This document shows, piece by piece, positions 50,219-50,422 of a stretch of DNA of 50,422 nt. The notes beneath the pieces were generated by a model, which was given only the letters and a program-made list of their open reading frames with translations, did not search any database and was not told where the DNA came from. Both the position numbers and the translations under genes were made by a program. Source of the DNA: CAYSXY01 sp964435165 (GTDB lineage: Bacteria > Pseudomonadota > Alphaproteobacteria > Rickettsiales > RI-342); NCBI GenBank assembly GCA_964435165.1, contig CAYSXY010000011.1, positions 1 to 50,422 on the forward strand, in the 5' to 3' direction. The number at the start of each line of letters is the position of its first letter. The first letter of the stretch is position 1.

Positions 50219-50422
50219 TGTGTCGCAGCCATGGACGGGAGAGATTCTCTCGTCCATTGGCCATTTTCCCCTATTATTCTGTCATAAGCACGTCACAGAG
50301 CGCTGATATACTGATAGTGTAACTTGTTTTACTTACTCGCAGTGGGTTCCGGTCCGCTGCGGAATCGTTAGGTTCTGTTGTGATTTTTTTAACGGGATGG
50401 ATTTATTGATTGGCAAACGGAG
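50219..50422. other. Right end of window, no gene supported
   Basis: No open frame with a ribosome binding site is seen. There is an inverted repeat at 50231-50257 and a short palindrome TCCGC-T-GCGGA near 50357-50367. The last 60 bases are AT-rich and may be the leader of a gene beyond the window. Confidence 0.35.

Noticed and set aside
1..50422. CRISPR array, toxin-antitoxin, restriction-modification or other known defence system
   Set aside because: No regularly spaced repeats and no recognised nuclease, helicase, toxin or antitoxin were seen; the methyltransferase at 12225 lacks DNA-methylase motifs.

Overview
The window looks like chromosome of an alphaproteobacterium of moderate GC content. 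The evidence is a Rhodobacter-type gene-transfer-agent (GTA)/prophage tail set (DUF2460, DUF2163, NlpC/P60, TIM-barrel megatron), an envelope run rseP-bamA-skp-lpxD-fabZ-lpxA-lpxI-lpxB that uses LpxI rather than LpxH, and a tRNA-Val(GAC) of alphaproteobacterial type with encoded CCA. A deep-branching, non-Rhodobacter lineage is my guess; the sequence gives no firm genus.

Region 1 (1-13.4 kb) holds the distal-tail and lysis part of a GTA-like element or domesticated prophage. In order it has g12 (DUF2460), g13 (DUF2163 hub with four Cys), a DUF2335 membrane protein, g14 (NlpC/P60), an unknown protein, g15 (1227 aa, TIM barrel), a DUF2793 protein, a one-TM holin-like protein, a 3TM-holin-like protein, a methyltransferase and a GH24 endolysin. 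The order follows the GTA, but the block is broken up by genes on the other strand: a chemotaxis receptor, a lipoprotein and a 315-aa unknown. No integrase, terminase, capsid or repressor is visible; the head genes would lie to the left.

Region 2 (13.4-18.6 kb) begins with a small lipoprotein whose likely promoter contains a perfect palindrome, followed by an isolated strong terminator. Next comes a three-gene run of unknown function (14288-16850), a 140-bp palindromic element, another unknown gene, orphan clpS and a small unknown gene.

Region 3 (18.6-25.9 kb) has prfC, and on the minus strand a GlcNAc-type glycosyltransferase with a TPR tail, an exported TPR-like protein and a 558-aa unknown protein.

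Region 4 (26.0-35.7 kb) is the outer-membrane assembly and lipid A cluster, ending in an isochorismatase-like hydrolase. Together these genes process envelope-stress signals, insert outer-membrane proteins and make the lipid A disaccharide.

Region 5 (35.7-45.8 kb) is mixed accessory and housekeeping DNA. It holds a visibly AT-richer 964-aa ORFan with a small acidic partner, a hairpin-rich intergenic stretch, a small membrane protein, and tRNA-Val(GAC) with a short element that repeats the tRNA 3' end. Downstream are a 426-aa unknown, pdxH, a shortened glutamine-synthetase-like enzyme, a LamG-SASA-LamG esterase-like protein and a stretch of nested inverted repeats.

Region 6 (45.8-50.4 kb) carries metC-trpF-trpB-trpA on the minus strand, a small orphan gene and an empty right end. 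No CRISPR array, rRNA, transposase or recognised defence system was found.
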